64,000 nucleotides of DNA from Pseudomonas marginalis (GTDB lineage Bacteria > Pseudomonadota > Gammaproteobacteria > Pseudomonadales > Pseudomonadaceae): contig NZ_LKEG01000026.1 in NCBI RefSeq assembly GCF_001645105.1, positions 321,255 to 385,254 on the forward strand, read 5' to 3'. Below the pieces are notes generated by a model. That model made no database searches. It saw nothing but the letters and a program-made list of their open reading frames with translations, and was not told the origin of the DNA. The position numbers and the translations under genes were made by a program. Shown here in pieces: positions 28,127-36,304 of this stretch (position 1 is its first letter; every line of letters begins with the position of its first letter).

Positions 28127-28136
28127 TTGTATACAA
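28127..28136. promoter_or_regulatory. TTGTATACAA palindrome upstream of the purine permease
   Basis: Identical to the palindrome at 19907 in the puuE promoter region. It is 111 bases upstream of the permease start in an AT-rich context, where a GntR-type regulator could control the promoter. Confidence 0.65.
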
Positions 28137-28184
28137 ATAAAGCAAATAATGTTTTCGATTGGCTGGGTAAAAGGGGATGAAAGG

Positions 28185-28619
28185 CTAATTAGCCGCACTT
28201 AACGCCTGATTCACCGCCAGCCATCCCGCCACCGCGTCTTCGCCCGCTTCACTGAACGCGCGCTGTAACAGCTTCACCTGTTCACGGCGTAATGACTGCT
28301 CGAAACGCCGACCTTCCTCTGTCAATTCCAGCAGGCGTTTGCGCTTGTCGGTCTCGGACGCGACGCTGTCCACCAGGTGCATTTCCTGCAATTGACGCAA
28401 CGGCATGTTCAGCGCCTGTTTGCTCACCCCGAGCAATTCCAGCAGTTCCTTCACGCTCAGGGCGGGGTAGCGTGCGATAAAAAACACGATGCGCTGGTGC
28501 ACCCGGCTCAGGCCACGGCGCTCAAGCATTTCGTCGGCCTTGGCGGTAAAGGCCTGGTAGCCGAAGAAGAACGCCTCCATGGCTGTTTGCTGGCTGGTCG
28601 GGTTTTTAAGGTCAAGCAT
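28185..28619 (-). CDS. MarR-family transcriptional regulator
   Basis: A 144-residue winged-helix regulator. The DNA-binding core reads SRVHQRIVFFIARYPALSVKELLELLGVSKQALN (recognition helix SKQALNMPLRQLQ), followed by the wing around SETDKRKRLLELTEEG. Helical N- and C-terminal parts form the dimer interface. The ATG at 28619 (MLDLKNPT) is chosen because the longer frame runs through the divergent gene's promoter. It faces the aminotransferase gene across 82 bases containing a perfect GTCAA-N5-TTGAC palindrome, so it probably regulates both genes. Confidence 0.9.
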   Translation of the reverse strand: MLDLKNPTSQQTAMEAFFFGYQAFTAKADEMLERRGLSRVHQRIVFFIARYPALSVKELLELLGVSKQALNMPLRQLQEMHLVDSVASETDKRKRLLELTEEGRRFEQSLRREQVKLLQRAFSEAGEDAVAGWLAVNQALSAAN

Positions 28620-28652
28620 ATTGACGTATCCACTGAAGTCGTCGTAATTTCG

Positions 28653-28667
28653 GTCAACCAGTTTGAC
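28653..28667. promoter_or_regulatory. GTCAA-N5-TTGAC palindrome, candidate MarR operator
   Basis: A perfect inverted repeat between the divergent MarR and aminotransferase genes. Its right half TTGAC starts a TTGACGTAT word that recurs at 28621-28629 beside the MarR start, 42 bases away. TTGACG could also serve as the -35 hexamer of the aminotransferase promoter, so binding would block it. Confidence 0.5.
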
Positions 28668-28701
28668 GTATTTTCTACAGTCTTCGCTACCGGTGACCCT
28701 A

Positions 28702-29868
28702 ATGGCCTTCTCTGAACGTGTTACGCGCCTCAAAAGCTCCCTGATCCGTGAAATCCTCGCGGCGGCCCAGCGTCCGGAAGTGATGTCGTTCGCCGGTGGC
28801 CTACCCGCGCAAGCCATGCTGCCCGCCCTGGACTGGGATGACATGCCGCTCACTATCGGCCAATACGGCATGAGCGAAGGCGAACCTCACTTGCGCGAAT
28901 TGCTCGCTGCGCAAGCTCGCGCCTTGGGCGTACCGTGCCAGGCCAGCCAGGTGCTGGTGGTCAGCGGCTCCCAGCAAACCCTGGACCTGGCCGCCAAACT
29001 GTACATCGACAAAGGCACCCAGATCCTGCTGGAAGGCCCGACCTACCTGGCTGCTTTACAGATCTTCCAACTCTTCGGTGCCGACTGCCTCACCGTGCCA
29101 CTGGAAACCGACGGTCCCGACCTGGCCGCGTTGCGCGCTAACCTCGAACGTCACCACCCGGCGTTTATCTACCTGATTCCAACCTTCCAGAACCCGTCGG
29201 CTGTACGCTACAGCGAGGCCAAGCGTGCAGCGGTCGCCGCCTTGCTCGACGAGTTTGGGGTGACGCTGATCGAAGACGAGCCCTACCGCGAACTGACCTT
29301 TGACGGCGGCAGTGCCAAGCCCATCGTTGGCCGCCTGAAAAAGGCCAGCTGGATCTACACCGGCACTGTGTCCAAGACGTTGTTGCCCGGTTTGCGCGTG
29401 GGTTACCTCATCGCCAGCCCGGACCTGTTCCCGCACTTGCTCAAGCTCAAGCAATCGGCGGACCTGCACACCAACCGCGTCGGCCAATGGCAGGCGATGC
29501 AATGGGTCGGCACGGAAAAATACCAACAGCACTTGGTAGAACTGCGCAGCTTTTACCGCGAGCGCCGTGACGCATTCCAAGTGGCGCTGGCGCATCACTT
29601 CGCTGACCTGGCCGACTGGCAGGTGCCCCAGGGTGGATTATTCTTCTGGCTGACCTTGAAACAGCCGCTCGACACCCGCACCTTGTTGGCGCAAGCGTTA
29701 GAACAGAACGTCGCGTTCATGCCCGGTGAACCGTTCTTTTCAGAGCCGGACCAACACCTGGGTTCGCTGCGGCTCAATTTCAGCCATATCGACCCGGCCC
29801 GTCTGGACGAAGGTCTCAAGCGCCTGGCCGCGGTGGTCCGTCAAGCACAGCACGCGCAAGCGGCATAA
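28702..29868 (+). CDS. PLP-dependent aminotransferase (aminoadipate/MocR-like class I)
   Basis: A 388-residue class I/II (fold type I) aminotransferase of the LysN-like group, transferring amino groups between 2-oxo acids and an amino donor. Motifs are SFAGGLPA near the N-terminus, VSGSQQTLDLAAKLYID, PTFQNPSAVRYS, LIEDEPYRELTF and the PLP lysine in YTGTVSKTLLPGLRVGY. There is no N-terminal GntR domain, so it is an enzyme rather than a MocR regulator. The ATG at 28702 is used. A GST gene follows 10 bases after its stop, indicating an operon. Confidence 0.88.
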   Translation: MAFSERVTRLKSSLIREILAAAQRPEVMSFAGGLPAQAMLPALDWDDMPLTIGQYGMSEGEPHLRELLAAQARALGVPCQASQVLVVSGSQQTLDLAAKLYIDKGTQILLEGPTYLAALQIFQLFGADCLTVPLETDGPDLAALRANLERHHPAFIYLIPTFQNPSAVRYSEAKRAAVAALLDEFGVTLIEDEPYRELTFDGGSAKPIVGRLKKASWIYTGTVSKTLLPGLRVGYLIASPDLFPHLLKLKQSADLHTNRVGQWQAMQWVGTEKYQQHLVELRSFYRERRDAFQVALAHHFADLADWQVPQGGLFFWLTLKQPLDTRTLLAQALEQNVAFMPGEPFFSEPDQHLGSLRLNFSHIDPARLDEGLKRLAAVVRQAQHAQAA

Positions 29869-29878
29869 GGGGAGCCCC

Positions 29879-30481
29879 ATGTACAAAGTTTATGGCGATT
29901 ACAAGTCGGGCAACTGCTACAAAGTCAAATTGATGCTTAGCCTGCTGGGCATCCCGTACCAATGGATCGATGTCGATATCCTCAAGGGCGACACCCAGAC
30001 CGCCGAATTCCTGGCCAAGAACCCCAACGGCAAGATCCCGGTACTCGAACTGGAAGACGGCACCTGCCTGTGGGAGTCCAATGCGATCCTCAACTTCCTC
30101 GCCGATGGCAGCGAGTTCCTGCCGACCGAACCGCGCCTGCGTACCCAGGTGTTGCAGTGGCAGTTCTTCGAGCAGTACAGCCACGAGCCGTACATTGCGG
30201 TGGCGCGGTTTATCCAGTTCTACCTGGGGCTGCCCGAGGAGCGCCTGGAGGAATACAAGAAGCTGCACAAGGGTGGCTACAAGGCGCTCAAGGTCATGGA
30301 GCGCCAACTGCAACTGACGCCGTACCTGGTGGGTGATCAGTTCTCTATCGCGGACGTGGCCTTGTATGCCTATACCCATGTGGCCCATGAGGGTGGTTTT
30401 GAGCTGGACGCTTATCCGGGTGTGCAGGCATGGTTGAAACGTGTTGCCAGTCATCCCAAGCATGTGGCGATGCTGGACTGA
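29879..30481 (+). CDS. glutathione S-transferase family protein
   Basis: A 200-residue cytosolic GST. The N-terminal thioredoxin-fold domain (1-80) contains SGNCYKVKLMLSLLGIPYQW, the cis-proline motif NGKIPVLE and the glutathione-binding ESNAILNFL. The C-terminal all-helical domain ends with FSIADVALYAYTHVAHEGG. It starts 10 bases after the aminotransferase stop with GGGGAG as RBS, so the pair forms one MarR-linked operon. The physiological substrate is not evident. Confidence 0.92.
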   Translation: MYKVYGDYKSGNCYKVKLMLSLLGIPYQWIDVDILKGDTQTAEFLAKNPNGKIPVLELEDGTCLWESNAILNFLADGSEFLPTEPRLRTQVLQWQFFEQYSHEPYIAVARFIQFYLGLPEERLEEYKKLHKGGYKALKVMERQLQLTPYLVGDQFSIADVALYAYTHVAHEGGFELDAYPGVQAWLKRVASHPKHVAMLD

Positions 30482-30494
30482 TTCACTCGGTCAA

Positions 30495-30585
30495 AATGTG
30501 GGAGCTGGCTTGCCTGCGATAGTATCGCCGCAGTGCAACTGGCAGACAGTGTCGTCTGCATCGCAGGCAAGCCAGCTCCCACATT
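30495..30585. repeat. REP-type inverted repeat pair
   Basis: AATGTGGGAGCTGGCTTGCC and its complement GGCAAGCCAGCTCCCACATT flank about 50 bases, lying between the GST gene and the stop of the convergent LysR gene. Confidence 0.85.
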
Positions 30586-31481
30586 CAGCTCAGTGGTGTG
30601 TCAGAGAGTTGTTCTTTCAACAGGTCAAAGCAGCGTTGCGCCGCCGGGCTCAACCCCATCCCGCTGCGGCTGATCAACCCGATCTCCCGGTTCACGCCGG
30701 GGTGATCGATGCTGATGCGCTTCAACCCTTCCAGGCTGTCCGCCGCCGATTCCGGCAGCACACTGATGCCCAATCCCTGGCGCACCAACGCCAGCACCGT
30801 CGACATGTAGTTGGCTTCCATGCCGGCGTTCATCGTCAGGCGTGTCTCATCGAATAGCGCATCCACTTGCTCCCGCACGCTGCTGTCACGGCCAGTGAGG
30901 ATGATCGGCTGGTCCGCCAACTGTTCCAGGCTCAGTTGACGGTGGCGAGTGAGGGGATGATCCACCGGCACGAATGCACACAAGCGATCATTCAATACCG
31001 GCACGAACTCCAGGCCATGGCTGAGCCGTGCGCGCACGCCGATGCCGAAATCCACCTCGCCGGAACGCACCTGGGCATGAATACGGTGGGCCACCAGGTC
31101 ATGCAGGCGCACTTCGATCCCGGCAAAACGCTCGCGAAACAGGCGCAGCGCCGGCGGCAGGGTGCCGGCGCAGACCGAGGGCAGGGCGGCGATGGTGACC
31201 ACGCCCCGGCGCAGGGCGGCCAAATCGCGGGAGCCGGTGACGATGTTGTCCAGGTCCAGCAGCAGTTTTTCCATGGGCCCGCGGGCTTCCTGGCCGGCGG
31301 CGGTGATGCTCACATGGCGCGGGCTGCGGTCGAGCAGGGCAACGCCGAGCCAGTCTTCCAGTTGCTGGACCTGCACCGTCAGTGCGGAAGGCGACAGATG
31401 CAGCTCATTGGCCGCCTTGGTGAAGCTGCCTGTGCGAGCCACCGCAAGAAACGCTTGAATGTGTTGGATGCTGTTCTTCAT
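30585..31481 (-). CDS. LysR-family transcriptional regulator
   Basis: A 298-residue LTTR. The N-terminal winged helix is clear (FLAVARTGSFTKAANELHLSPSALTVQVQQLE, residues 10-41), followed by the linker helix and a periplasmic-binding-protein-like effector domain from about residue 90. The ATG at 31481 (MKNSIQHIQAF) is used instead of an upstream one. It is divergent from the CitMHS transporter operon with 111 bases between starts, the standard arrangement for an LTTR that activates its neighbour when a carboxylic acid effector is present. Confidence 0.92.
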   Translation of the reverse strand: MKNSIQHIQAFLAVARTGSFTKAANELHLSPSALTVQVQQLEDWLGVALLDRSPRHVSITAAGQEARGPMEKLLLDLDNIVTGSRDLAALRRGVVTIAALPSVCAGTLPPALRLFRERFAGIEVRLHDLVAHRIHAQVRSGEVDFGIGVRARLSHGLEFVPVLNDRLCAFVPVDHPLTRHRQLSLEQLADQPIILTGRDSSVREQVDALFDETRLTMNAGMEANYMSTVLALVRQGLGISVLPESAADSLEGLKRISIDHPGVNREIGLISRSGMGLSPAAQRCFDLLKEQLSDTPLS

Positions 31482-31554
31482 TTTGTTTTTCCGAACACTA
31501 GCTGGTGAATATTCCAATTTACAAAGACTACCTCGCTTCCAATACTCCAGGGAA

Positions 31555-31562
31555 AACAATAA
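31555..31562 (+). promoter_or_regulatory. AACAATAA motif (Crc/Hfq type) before the CitMHS transporter
   Basis: GGAAAACAATAACC lies 30 bases upstream of the transporter ATG. It matches AAnAAnAA and resembles the motifs before the two purine permeases. Confidence 0.45.
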
Positions 31563-31592
31563 CCGGCCACCAAGGCCGCTCTGGAGTAACCC

Positions 31593-32885
31593 ATGCTCGC
31601 TACCCTGGGTGTCATCACCATCCTGTGCCTGCTCGCTGCTGTCATGAGCAAACGCCTTTCACCGCTGGTGGCGCTGATCGCTTTACCGATCATCGCCGCG
31701 CTGCTCGGTGGGTTCGGCCTGCAGACCAGCGCCTTCATCATCACCGGTATCAAGAACGTCGCCCCCGTGGTGGGCATGTTTGTGTTTGCGATCCTGTTTT
31801 TCGGGATCATGACCGATGCCGGCATGCTCGACCCCATCATTGACCGCATCCTGCGTACGGTAGGCACGCGTCCTACGCGGATTGTCGTCGGCACCGCGAC
31901 CCTGGCGCTGCTGGTGCACCTGGATGGCTCCGGTGCGGTGACCTTCCTGGTGACAGTGCCGGCGATGTTGCCGCTGTATACCCGGCTGGGCATCGACAAA
32001 CGTATCCTCGCCTGCGTCTGCGCGATGGCGGCCGGGGTCAACTTTCTGCCATGGACCGGTCCGGTGTTGCGCTCGTCGGCGGCGCTGCATGTGCCGGTAG
32101 CCGACCTGTTCCAACCGCTGATTCCGGTGCAGATCGTCGGCCTGGTCTTCGTCTTCGGCTGTGCGTGGTGGCTCGGCCGTCGCGAAGAAAAACGCCTGGG
32201 CCTGGGCGCCGGTTCAACCGTCGATGCGGTGCCGCAACGGGTACTCAGCGACGATGACATCAAGCTGCGTCGCCCTCGGCTCTTCTGGGTCAACCTGATC
32301 CTGACTGTGCTGGTCATGGTGGTGATGATCGCCGGCTGGGTCGACCCGGTGGTGATGTTCATGCTCGGCACCGTGCTGGCACTGTGCATCAACTACCCGA
32401 ACGTGGATGCCCAGCGCGCCCGCATCGACGCCCATGCAAAAACCGCCCTGACCATGGCCAGTATCCTGCTCGCCGCCGGGGTGTTTACCGGGATCATGCA
32501 AGGCACCGGGATGCTCAAGGCGATTGCCGAAGTGGCAGTGGCACAGATTCCCGCCGGCCACGGCAAGCTGATCCCGGCCGTGGTGGGCTTTATTTCCATG
32601 CCCCTGAGCATGCTATTCGACCCCGATTCCTACTATTTCGGTGTAATGCCGGTGATCGCCGAAGTCGGCAAGGCCCTCGGCGTCGACCCGCTGCAAGTGG
32701 CCCAGGCCTCGTTGCTGGGCGTACACACCACCGGCTTCCCGGTCAGCCCGCTGACCCCCGCGACCTTTCTGTTGGTGGGCTTGTGCAAGGTCGAATTGGC
32801 CGATCACCAGCGCTTTACCATCCCTTTTCTGTTTGCCGCGTCGGTGTTGATGACCCTGACCGCGTTGCTCCTGGGAGTGATTTGA
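31593..32885 (+). CDS. CitMHS-family carboxylate transporter
   Basis: A 430-residue inner-membrane symporter with about 12 helices, of the citrate-Mg2+:H+ / citrate-Ca2+:H+ (CitMHS) family in the IT superfamily. Family features are FAILFFGIMTDAGMLDPII, LLVHLDGSGAVTFLVTVPAM, MAAGVNFLPWTGPVLR and FDPDSYYFGVMPV. It is the first gene of a three-gene operon with AtuA-type proteins and lies next to a divergent LysR gene. The substrate is therefore likely a di- or tricarboxylate or hydroxy acid that the AtuA-type proteins act on, not necessarily citrate. Confidence 0.92.
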   Translation: MLATLGVITILCLLAAVMSKRLSPLVALIALPIIAALLGGFGLQTSAFIITGIKNVAPVVGMFVFAILFFGIMTDAGMLDPIIDRILRTVGTRPTRIVVGTATLALLVHLDGSGAVTFLVTVPAMLPLYTRLGIDKRILACVCAMAAGVNFLPWTGPVLRSSAALHVPVADLFQPLIPVQIVGLVFVFGCAWWLGRREEKRLGLGAGSTVDAVPQRVLSDDDIKLRRPRLFWVNLILTVLVMVVMIAGWVDPVVMFMLGTVLALCINYPNVDAQRARIDAHAKTALTMASILLAAGVFTGIMQGTGMLKAIAEVAVAQIPAGHGKLIPAVVGFISMPLSMLFDPDSYYFGVMPVIAEVGKALGVDPLQVAQASLLGVHTTGFPVSPLTPATFLLVGLCKVELADHQRFTIPFLFAASVLMTLTALLLGVI

Positions 32886-32886
32886 G

Positions 32887-34212
32887 ATGAAAACCTTGCG
32901 CATCGGTTCCGGCGCCGGCTACTCCGGCGACCGTATCGAACCTGCCGTGGAACTGGCCGAGCAGGGCGACCTGGATTACCTGGTCTTCGAGTGCCTGGCC
33001 GAACGCACCATCGCCCTGGCGCAGCAGGCGCGGATCACTGACCCCGCTGGCGGTTATGACCCGTTGTTGAGTGAACGCATGCGTCGTGTGCTGCCCTTCG
33101 TAGGGATAAGCGCCGGGCGTCGCCGTCTGCGGGTGATCACCAATATGGGAGCGGCCAACCCGCTGTCGGCGGCTGTTGAAGTGCGGCGGATTGCCGGCGA
33201 GCTGGGCCTTGATCTCAAGGTGGTTGCCGTGGTCGGCGACGACGTGTTGGCGGGGCTGCAGCCCGAGTTTCTGCTGGATAACGGCCAGACGGTCGGTTCC
33301 CTGGGCGAGCGGATCATTTCCGCGAATGCCTACCTGGGCGTCGATGGCATTCTGGAGGCGTTGCGCGCGGATGCGGATGTGGTGATCACTGGGCGTGTGG
33401 CCGACCCCTCCTTGTTCCTGGCGCCGCAGATGTTTGAGTTCGGCTGGGCAGCGGACGATTGGCAGCGCCTGGGACGCGGTACGTTGGTGGGGCATTTGCT
33501 CGAGTGCGCCGGGCAAGTCAGTGGCGGCTATTTTGCCGACCCTGGTCGCAAGGCGGTGGATGACTTGGCCCGCCTGGGCTTCCCCTTGGCCGAGATCGAT
33601 GCCGAGGGTGAAGCCCTGATCACCAAGGTCGCCGGCTCCGGTGGCCGGGTCAGCCGCGCCACGTGCACGGAGCAACTGATCTACGAAGTGCACGACCCGG
33701 CGGCGTACCTCACGCCTGACGTGACCGCTGATTTTTCCCACGTGGGATTTGTCGAAGAAAGCGCTGATCGTGTTCGCGCCGTGGGTGCGGGTGGCCGTGC
33801 GCGACCCGAGCAGTTAAAGGTCAGCGTCGGTTATCTGGACGGTTGGATCGGCGAAGGGCAGATGTCCTACGGTGGCCCCGGTGCTGTCGCACGAGCGCAG
33901 CTGGCGCGGGATGTCGTCCTCAAGCGCCTTGAGTTGACGGGCGTGAAGATGCAGGACGTGCGTGCCGAACTGATCGGCATGGACGCGCTCCACGGGCCGC
34001 GCAGCACGGTCGAGCCCTGGGAAGTGCGCCTGCGCGTGGCGGCCCGCTGTGAAGCACGCAGCGAAGCGGTGCGTGTGGGTAATGAAGTGGAAACGCTCTA
34101 CACCAACGGCCCGTCTGGTGGCGGCGGCGCCAGCAAAAGCGTACGCCAGGTGGTGGCAGTGGCATCGTTGCTGCTGCCGCGTAACGTGGTCAACCCGAGG
34201 ATCGAAGCATGA
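32887..34212 (+). CDS. AtuA-family (DUF1446) protein
   Basis: A 441-residue member of the AtuA core family (DUF1446), named after the acyclic terpene utilisation cluster. The Gly-rich N-terminus MKTLRIGSGAGYSGDRIEPA and the central ADVVITGRVADPSLFLAP with HLLECAGQVSGGYFADPG are characteristic. Its biochemical reaction is not established. It begins one base after the transporter stop and overlaps the next gene by four bases, so the three genes are cotranscribed and translationally coupled. No carboxylase (atuC/F-like) is adjacent, so this is not a full Atu pathway. Confidence 0.9.
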   Translation: MKTLRIGSGAGYSGDRIEPAVELAEQGDLDYLVFECLAERTIALAQQARITDPAGGYDPLLSERMRRVLPFVGISAGRRRLRVITNMGAANPLSAAVEVRRIAGELGLDLKVVAVVGDDVLAGLQPEFLLDNGQTVGSLGERIISANAYLGVDGILEALRADADVVITGRVADPSLFLAPQMFEFGWAADDWQRLGRGTLVGHLLECAGQVSGGYFADPGRKAVDDLARLGFPLAEIDAEGEALITKVAGSGGRVSRATCTEQLIYEVHDPAAYLTPDVTADFSHVGFVEESADRVRAVGAGGRARPEQLKVSVGYLDGWIGEGQMSYGGPGAVARAQLARDVVLKRLELTGVKMQDVRAELIGMDALHGPRSTVEPWEVRLRVAARCEARSEAVRVGNEVETLYTNGPSGGGGASKSVRQVVAVASLLLPRNVVNPRIEA

Positions 34213-34517
34213 AGCTGCACACGCTGGCCCATTCCCGGACCGGGGATAAGGGCGATACGTCGAACATCTCGATTATTGCGTACCGTGCCGAGGATTATCC
34301 GCTGCTGTGCGAAACGCTGACCGCCGAGCGCGTGGCTGAGTTTTTTGCGGACCAGCTGGAGCCCGGCGCTGCACCGGTGCGGCGTTATGAATTGCCTAAC
34401 GTGCAGGCACTGAACTTCGTGCTGCCGGGGATCTTGCGGGGTGGCGTCACGCGTTCGCTGGCGCTGGATGCCCATGGCAAGTGCCTGGGCTCTGCATTAT
34501 TGGATCTCGACCTGTAA
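34209..34517 (+). CDS. AtuA-related small protein
   Basis: A 102-residue protein that in other genomes is often fused to the C-terminus of AtuA-family proteins. It opens with LAHSRTGDKGDTSNISIIAY, the family's most conserved stretch, and ends with FVLPGILRGGVTRSLALDAHGK. The four-base ATGA overlap with the AtuA gene supports a two-subunit version of the fused enzyme. Function is unknown. Confidence 0.88.
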   Translation: MKLHTLAHSRTGDKGDTSNISIIAYRAEDYPLLCETLTAERVAEFFADQLEPGAAPVRRYELPNVQALNFVLPGILRGGVTRSLALDAHGKCLGSALLDLDL

Positions 34518-34527
34518 ATACCGTAAC

Positions 34528-34557
34528 TGTGGGAGGGGGCTTGCCCCCTCCCACATT
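34528..34557. repeat. short REP palindrome
   Basis: TGTGGGAGGGGGC facing GCCCCCTCCCACA between the convergent AtuA-related and glutaredoxin-like genes. It probably acts as a bidirectional transcription block. Confidence 0.8.
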
Positions 34558-34573
34558 GGTTATCCAGTGTCTG

Positions 34574-34945
34574 TCAGACCGCCGCGAAACGTTTGTCGAG
34601 GTAGTCGATGATCACCTTGGAGTCATACATCCAGGTGGTCTGGCCATTTTCTTCAATGCGCAGGCATGGCACCTTGATCTTGCCACCTTGCTCCAGCAGG
34701 GTCTGGCGGTCTTGCTCATTATTCTTCGCATCCTTCAAGGCCACCGGTACGTTCAGGCGGTGCAGGGTGCGGCGGGTCTTCACACAGAACGGGCAGGCGT
34801 GGAACTGGTAGAGGGTCAATTCCTTGGCCGCTGCGTTCACCTGCGCCTGCTGTTCGGCGGGGCGCTGTTTTTTGCGCGGGCGGGTCAGGTAGTCGCCCGC
34901 GATGATGACGTGGCCGAGGCCGACTCGAAGTGCTTTGACGAACAT
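34574..34945 (-). CDS. glutaredoxin/GST N-terminal domain protein
   Basis: A 123-residue protein with a short basic N-terminal extension (about 1-40, RPRKKQRPAEQQ) followed by one thioredoxin-fold domain. The domain carries the dithiol motif CPFC in YQFHACPFCVKTRRTLHRL, the cis-Pro loop KIKVPCLRIEE and the glutathione-binding YDSKVIIDYLD. This is a glutaredoxin-like oxidoreductase without a GST C-terminal domain. The N-terminal hydrophobic bit is weak, so cytoplasmic location is likely. An exact substrate cannot be given. Confidence 0.88.
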   Translation of the reverse strand: MFVKALRVGLGHVIIAGDYLTRPRKKQRPAEQQAQVNAAAKELTLYQFHACPFCVKTRRTLHRLNVPVALKDAKNNEQDRQTLLEQGGKIKVPCLRIEENGQTTWMYDSKVIIDYLDKRFAAV

Positions 34946-35003
34946 GGCTGAAACCTCTTGCCCATGACAGAAGGGGCCGCAGCTTACCTTAATTCTGCAG
35001 GCG

Positions 35004-35034
35004 AAAAAAAACCGGCGATGAACGCCGGTCTTTT
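35004..35034. terminator. bidirectional rho-independent terminator after folE
   Basis: The stem ACCGGCG / CGCCGGT (35011-35017, 35023-35029) has a run of A on its left and TTTT on its right. On the minus strand it follows folE with a long T-tract. Confidence 0.85.
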
Positions 35035-35047
35035 CCTACGCAGCCTG

Positions 35048-35593
35048 TTACTTGATCAGACTGAGGAATTCGCTACGGGTGGCCGCGTTTTCGCGGAACT
35101 CACCCAGCATCACCGAGGTGATCATCGACGAATTCTGTTTTTCCACGCCGCGCATCATCATGCACATATGCTTGGCTTCAATCACCACGGCCACGCCCAG
35201 TGCACCCGTCACTTGCATCACCGCGTCGGCGATCTGGCGGCTGAGGTTTTCCTGGATCTGCAGGCGGCGCGCATACATGTCGACAATCCGCGCGACCTTC
35301 GACAGGCCCAACACTTTGCCGCTCGGGATATAGGCGACATGAGCCTTGCCGATAAACGGCAGCAGGTGGTGTTCGCACAGCGAGTACAACTCGATGTCCT
35401 TGACCAGCACCATTTCGCTGTTGTCGGAGCTGAACAAGGCACCGTTGGTGACTTCTTCCAGTGTCTGCTCATAGCCGCGGCAGAGGTACTGCATGGCCTT
35501 GGCGGCACGTTTTGGCGTGTCGAGCAGGCCCTCGCGGGAAACGTCCTCGCCGAGTTGGCCGAGGATCGCGGTGTAATTCTGTTCCAGGGACAT
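35048..35593 (-). CDS. folE: GTP cyclohydrolase I
   Basis: A 181-residue homodecameric enzyme converting GTP to 7,8-dihydroneopterin triphosphate, first step of folate (and pterin) synthesis. The zinc and active-site motifs [40 protein letters not shown] and [14 protein letters not shown] with the second zinc Cys are complete. The ATG at 35593 follows CAGGTAG. By synteny I recall this as the second Pseudomonas FolE, next to an Smr gene. Both zinc ligand cysteines are present, so it is a canonical type IA enzyme. Confidence 0.95.
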   Translation of the reverse strand: MSLEQNYTAILGQLGEDVSREGLLDTPKRAAKAMQYLCRGYEQTLEEVTNGALFSSDNSEMVLVKDIELYSLCEHHLLPFIGKAHVAYIPSGKVLGLSKVARIVDMYARRLQIQENLSRQIADAVMQVTGALGVAVVIEAKHMCMMMRGVEKQNSSMITSVMLGEFRENAATRSEFLSLIK

Positions 35594-35671
35594 GAAACTA
35601 CCTGTGGGATTTTCGCAAAGCGCAAGGTTACGGTGGCGGACACATCGCTGCAAGCCTGACGATGGCACTTG

Positions 35672-36229
35672 TTACTCGTCGCGCCCTTCCATCATGGTGC
35701 GCTTGAGCATCACATACACCGCACCCGCGCCGCCGTGGCGGGCCTGGCACGAGGTAAAGCCGAGCACCTGCGTGTGCTGGCGCAACCAGGTGTTGACGTG
35801 GCTCTTGATCATGGGGCGTTTGCCGTCCAGCCGCACCGCCTTGCCGTGGGTGACGCGTACGCAGCGGATTTCGAACTTGGTTGCTTCGGCGAGGAAGGCC
35901 CACAGGGTTTCCCGGGCTTTCTCCACGGTCATGCCGTGCAGGTCGAGGCTGCCCTCGAACGGGATCTGGCCGACCTTGAGCTTGCGCATCTGGCTTTCCT
36001 GCACGCCGTCGCGGGCCCACATCAGCTCGTCTTCGGGGCCGACGTCGATCACGAACTGGTCCGACAGGCCGTCCACCGTGGTGGCATCGGTGCGTACGGT
36101 CGCGGCCTGGCGCAGCTTGGCGATCTGCGCACGGTCAGCCTTGGGTTTGCCCGTGTCGGCGCGGTCGTGTTTGATCGGCTTGACGCCGCGCAGCTCATTT
36201 TTGAACAGGGAAAAATCGTCGTCTTGCAT
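35672..36229 (-). CDS. Smr-domain protein
   Basis: A 185-residue protein with a charged N-terminal part and a C-terminal Smr domain (about 95-180). The LDLHGMT motif, the THGKAVR motif and the GGAGAVYVML closing motif are intact. Related E. coli proteins SmrA/SmrB act as endonucleases, SmrB on mRNA at collided ribosomes. By its length and LDLHG sequence this is of the bacterial SmrA/B type. It lies immediately upstream of folE on the same strand. Confidence 0.9.
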   Translation of the reverse strand: MQDDDFSLFKNELRGVKPIKHDRADTGKPKADRAQIAKLRQAATVRTDATTVDGLSDQFVIDVGPEDELMWARDGVQESQMRKLKVGQIPFEGSLDLHGMTVEKARETLWAFLAEATKFEIRCVRVTHGKAVRLDGKRPMIKSHVNTWLRQHTQVLGFTSCQARHGGAGAVYVMLKRTMMEGRDE

Positions 36230-36304
36230 GTCAGCCTCCGCGAAGGGCGGGCAGTTTACCTAAATCGCGGCGGCCAGGGCGCAGGAAACGCTATCCAAGC
36301 GCCA

